The position numbers and the translations under genes are program-made. From JBOFCO01 sp051646105 (GTDB lineage: Bacteria; Pseudomonadota; Alphaproteobacteria; Rhodobacterales; Rhodobacteraceae), in assembly GCA_051646105.1 (NCBI GenBank), contig JBOFCO010000085.1, positions 1 through 35,015 on the forward strand: DNA of 35,015 bases. Direction: 5' to 3'. The number at the start of each line of letters is the position of its first letter. Within the stretch, counting starts at the first letter, position 1. Below the pieces are notes generated by a model. It saw only the letters and a program-made list of their open reading frames with translations. It was not told where the DNA came from and did not search any database. Positions 33,165-35,015 of this stretch are shown piece after piece.

Positions 33165-33638
33165 ATGAACCCGCTGACCATCTATCAGGAAGCGCTCGAT
33201 TCCGTATCCCGGGCGATATTGGCCGAGGATTTCGATGCCTATATCCAAAAGATCGCGCTGCCGTATCTGATCCACACCAATCGGGCCACGTTTACGCTTC
33301 TGTGCGATGAAGACTTCATCGAAACCTTCCACAACATGCACAATGGCCTGAAAGAACGTGGCATCACCCATTACGAACGGATCGGCCGCGAAGCCCGATA
33401 TGTCGGCCGGGAACGTATCGAGGGGCTGCACTTCACGCACATGATCTCTGGTGATCAACGCATCGCCGCCCCCCATGCGTCCCGGCAGGTCCTGATACGG
33501 ACGGCACTTGGCTGGCGGTTTTCAGAAGCCTATTACCCCATCGAAAATGAGGTCTGGCCGATGAAGTTCATCGAACTCGGCAAAGATCCTCTGCGCCCAC
33601 CCCCGCCAGAGGATTGGGGCACCCGAAAATATGGCTGA
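33165..33638 (+). CDS. NTF2-like (SnoaL-type) fold protein, function unknown
   Basis: This 157-residue protein has the length and pattern of a cone-shaped NTF2/SnoaL-like domain: N-terminal helix TIYQEALDSVSRAILAEDFDAYIQKIALPY, a helix DFIETFHNMHNGLKERG, then alternating strands ending RQVLIRTALGWRFSEAYYPI. I recognise no specific family and no catalytic motif. GGAGGG precedes ATG 33165. It begins the second half of the beta-oxidation locus, after the operator-like repeats and 21 nt before the double cupin, so it is probably cotranscribed with the latter and fadB. Confidence 0.7.
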   Translation: MNPLTIYQEALDSVSRAILAEDFDAYIQKIALPYLIHTNRATFTLLCDEDFIETFHNMHNGLKERGITHYERIGREARYVGRERIEGLHFTHMISGDQRIAAPHASRQVLIRTALGWRFSEAYYPIENEVWPMKFIELGKDPLRPPPPEDWGTRKYG

Positions 33639-33659
33639 GCTTCGGCCAGCGCTGCCGGC

Positions 33660-34640
33660 ATGATCGTAAACGCCGAGCAAGCCCCGGTCAGCGAACAGGA
33701 AGGGCTGTACACCCTTCATCTGTCGGTCGCGGGCGGCTTGCGCCAGTTCGGGGCCTATATCGACACGCTTTCCCCCGGCGCATGGTCCAGCCGCCGACAC
33801 TGGCATTCGGCAGAGGATGAATTCCTTTATGTCCTGTCCGGTACTGCCACGTTGCGGGATGACGGTGGCCTGACCGACCTGTTCCCCGGCGATGCGGTGG
33901 CATTCCGGCATGGTGATCCGAACGCGCATCACTTCACAAATCGCGGTGACAGCCCTTGCCGCTGGCTGATCGTCGGTTCGCGTGCATACGGGGATGTCTG
34001 CACCTATCCCGATGACGACTGCCGACAGATCAACGGCGATACCCGTTGGCAGGTGGTCACCACGGGTGGCGAGGTGCTGCGCGAAGGCGACCTTCCCGGC
34101 GAATTGCGTGGCCTTCCGCCTGCCTGGGGCAAGACTTTTGACGGCACGCCAAAACCGCGCATCCTTCGGATGGGCGCGGTCCCGCCGGACCCTGCGGTCG
34201 GCAGCTATCCTGATCTATGGAACGATCTTGGCAGGGCCGAAGATATTGCGCTGTCGGACGCGGGCGGGTTGACACAGTTCGGTGCCTATCTGGCGGTTTT
34301 GCATCCCGGCGCACAGTCTTCGCTGCGTCACTGGCACGAGGCAGAGGATGAATTTCTGTATGTGCTTGAAGGTCATCCGACCCTGATCGAGAACGACGGA
34401 GAGCATTCGCTTGCCCCAGGCGATTGCGTCTGCTGGCCGGCAAACGTGCCAAATGGCCATTGCCTGCGGAATGACGGTGCGTCACGGACCGTGCTTTTTA
34501 CCGTGGGGACTCGCCTGCGGGAAGATGTCGTGCATTATCCGGATCATGATCTGCACTACATCCGCCGGGGCGGGCTGCGGTGGCAACTGCACAAGGACGG
34601 CACCCCCTGGCCCGGCTGGCCCAAGGAGACGAACCGATGA
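33660..34640 (+). CDS. Double-cupin protein
   Basis: This is a 326-residue bicupin. The first cupin (about 15-125) has RRHWHSAEDEFLYVLSG, and the second (about 195-310) has RHWHEAEDEFLYVLEG. The matching cores AGGLRQFGAYIDTLSPG and AGGLTQFGAYLAVLHPG show an internal duplication related to the single cupin at 32.4 kb. The middle linker has PPAWGKTFDGTPKP. Metal ligands are retained in both halves. The ribosome site is poor; ATG 33660 is the first available start. The stop overlaps the start of the FadB-type gene (ATGA), so translation is coupled. The substrate is unknown; the context is acyl-CoA oxidation. Confidence 0.86.
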   Translation: MIVNAEQAPVSEQEGLYTLHLSVAGGLRQFGAYIDTLSPGAWSSRRHWHSAEDEFLYVLSGTATLRDDGGLTDLFPGDAVAFRHGDPNAHHFTNRGDSPCRWLIVGSRAYGDVCTYPDDDCRQINGDTRWQVVTTGGEVLREGDLPGELRGLPPAWGKTFDGTPKPRILRMGAVPPDPAVGSYPDLWNDLGRAEDIALSDAGGLTQFGAYLAVLHPGAQSSLRHWHEAEDEFLYVLEGHPTLIENDGEHSLAPGDCVCWPANVPNGHCLRNDGASRTVLFTVGTRLREDVVHYPDHDLHYIRRGGLRWQLHKDGTPWPGWPKETNR

Positions 34641-35015
34641 CCGATTTCACCTATGCTGTCGATGCTGACGGTGTGGCCACGATCACCTGGGATCTGACAG
34701 GCAAGTCGATGAACGTCATGTCGATGGCAGGTTTTGCGGAACTTGAGGGGCATATCGATACGGCCATAGCCGATGCGGCGGTGAAAGGCGTGATCCTGAC
34801 ATCGGGCAAAAAGGATTTCGCGGGCGGGATGGATTTGAACGTCATCGCAGGAATGCGGGCCGGCGGGGCACAGGCAATCTTTGACGGCGTGATGAAGATG
34901 CACGGGGTGCTGCGCAAGATTGAACTGGCCGGGATGGATCTAAAGACAAAGAAGGGCGGCAAGCCCATTGTCGCCGCCCTGCCTGGCACCGCGCTGGGCA
35001 TCGGGCTGGAACTGC
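34637..35015 (+). CDS. fadB: FadB/FadJ-type multifunctional beta-oxidation protein, N-terminal part
   Basis: Only the first 126 codons are in the window; the gene runs off the right edge. The visible part is the enoyl-CoA hydratase domain: VATITWDLTGKSMNVMS, VKGVILTSGKKDFAGGMDL (oxyanion region) and PIVAALPGTALGIGLEL. In the full protein a 3-hydroxyacyl-CoA dehydrogenase domain is expected, which would complete the hydration and oxidation steps before the thiolase encoded upstream. Whether the better name is FadB or FadJ, or a stand-alone hydratase, cannot be decided from this fragment. Confidence 0.85.
   Translation, partial: MTDFTYAVDADGVATITWDLTGKSMNVMSMAGFAELEGHIDTAIADAAVKGVILTSGKKDFAGGMDLNVIAGMRAGGAQAIFDGVMKMHGVLRKIELAGMDLKTKKGGKPIVAALPGTALGIGLEL

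Overview
The window reads as chromosomal DNA of an alphaproteobacterium, most likely from the Rhodobacterales (Rhodobacteraceae). The evidence is high GC, strong third-position GC bias that produces very long antisense shadow frames, and several gene neighbourhoods typical of that order: glcDEF, DUF1285/MoxR/DUF58/DUF4159, and a GT14-type glycosyltransferase divergent from a family-2 sulfotransferase. I see no tRNA, rRNA, insertion sequence, CRISPR array or phage gene. This rests on sequence reading alone, without database searches.

Layout. 0.1-4.0 kb (minus): glcD-glcE-glcF, the three subunits of glycolate oxidase, behind a promoter with a palindromic operator. 4.1-4.8 kb (plus): a DUF599 membrane protein. 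4.8-11.8 kb (minus): a translationally coupled MoxR ATPase, DUF58, BatA/DUF4159 and VWA/amidotransferase-like operon, divergent from a DUF1285 gene. 12.5-16.4 kb (minus): a zinc-type cation diffusion facilitator and DNA polymerase I. 16.7-22.0 kb (plus): the most unusual block, three tandem paralogues that each join an SGNH-hydrolase-like domain, an SdrD-B/Cna-B-like domain and RTX calcium-binding repeats, with no signal peptide. 22.1-24.4 kb (minus): a small zinc-finger protein, a HIT protein and a Core-2/I-branching-like glycosyltransferase. 24.5-25.7 kb (plus): a sulfotransferase and a DUF3052 protein. 25.7-27.4 kb (minus): a PfkB-family kinase and endonuclease III. 27.5-30.9 kb (plus): an AraC-MGMT repair fusion, an OmpA-like lipoprotein, a GntR/FCD regulator and a glutathione S-transferase. 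31.2-35.0 kb (plus): a thiolase, a single cupin, an NTF2-like protein, a double cupin and the start of a FadB/FadJ-type multifunctional protein, cut by the window edge.

How parts fit together. The GntR/FCD regulator at 29.3 kb and the glc operon at 4 kb carry operators of the same form (GGT-N11-ACC) at the same position relative to similar promoters (TTGCCW-N17-TANNNN), which suggests that this regulator controls itself and glycolate oxidation. The three RTX/SGNH proteins look like exported, calcium-folded enzymes, probably type I secretion substrates. Their closeness to a glycosyltransferase and a sulfotransferase permits, but does not prove, a link to a surface or exported glycan. The right end is a fatty-acid beta-oxidation locus into which a family of three related cupin modules has been inserted, with a symmetric operator-like sequence between its two halves.
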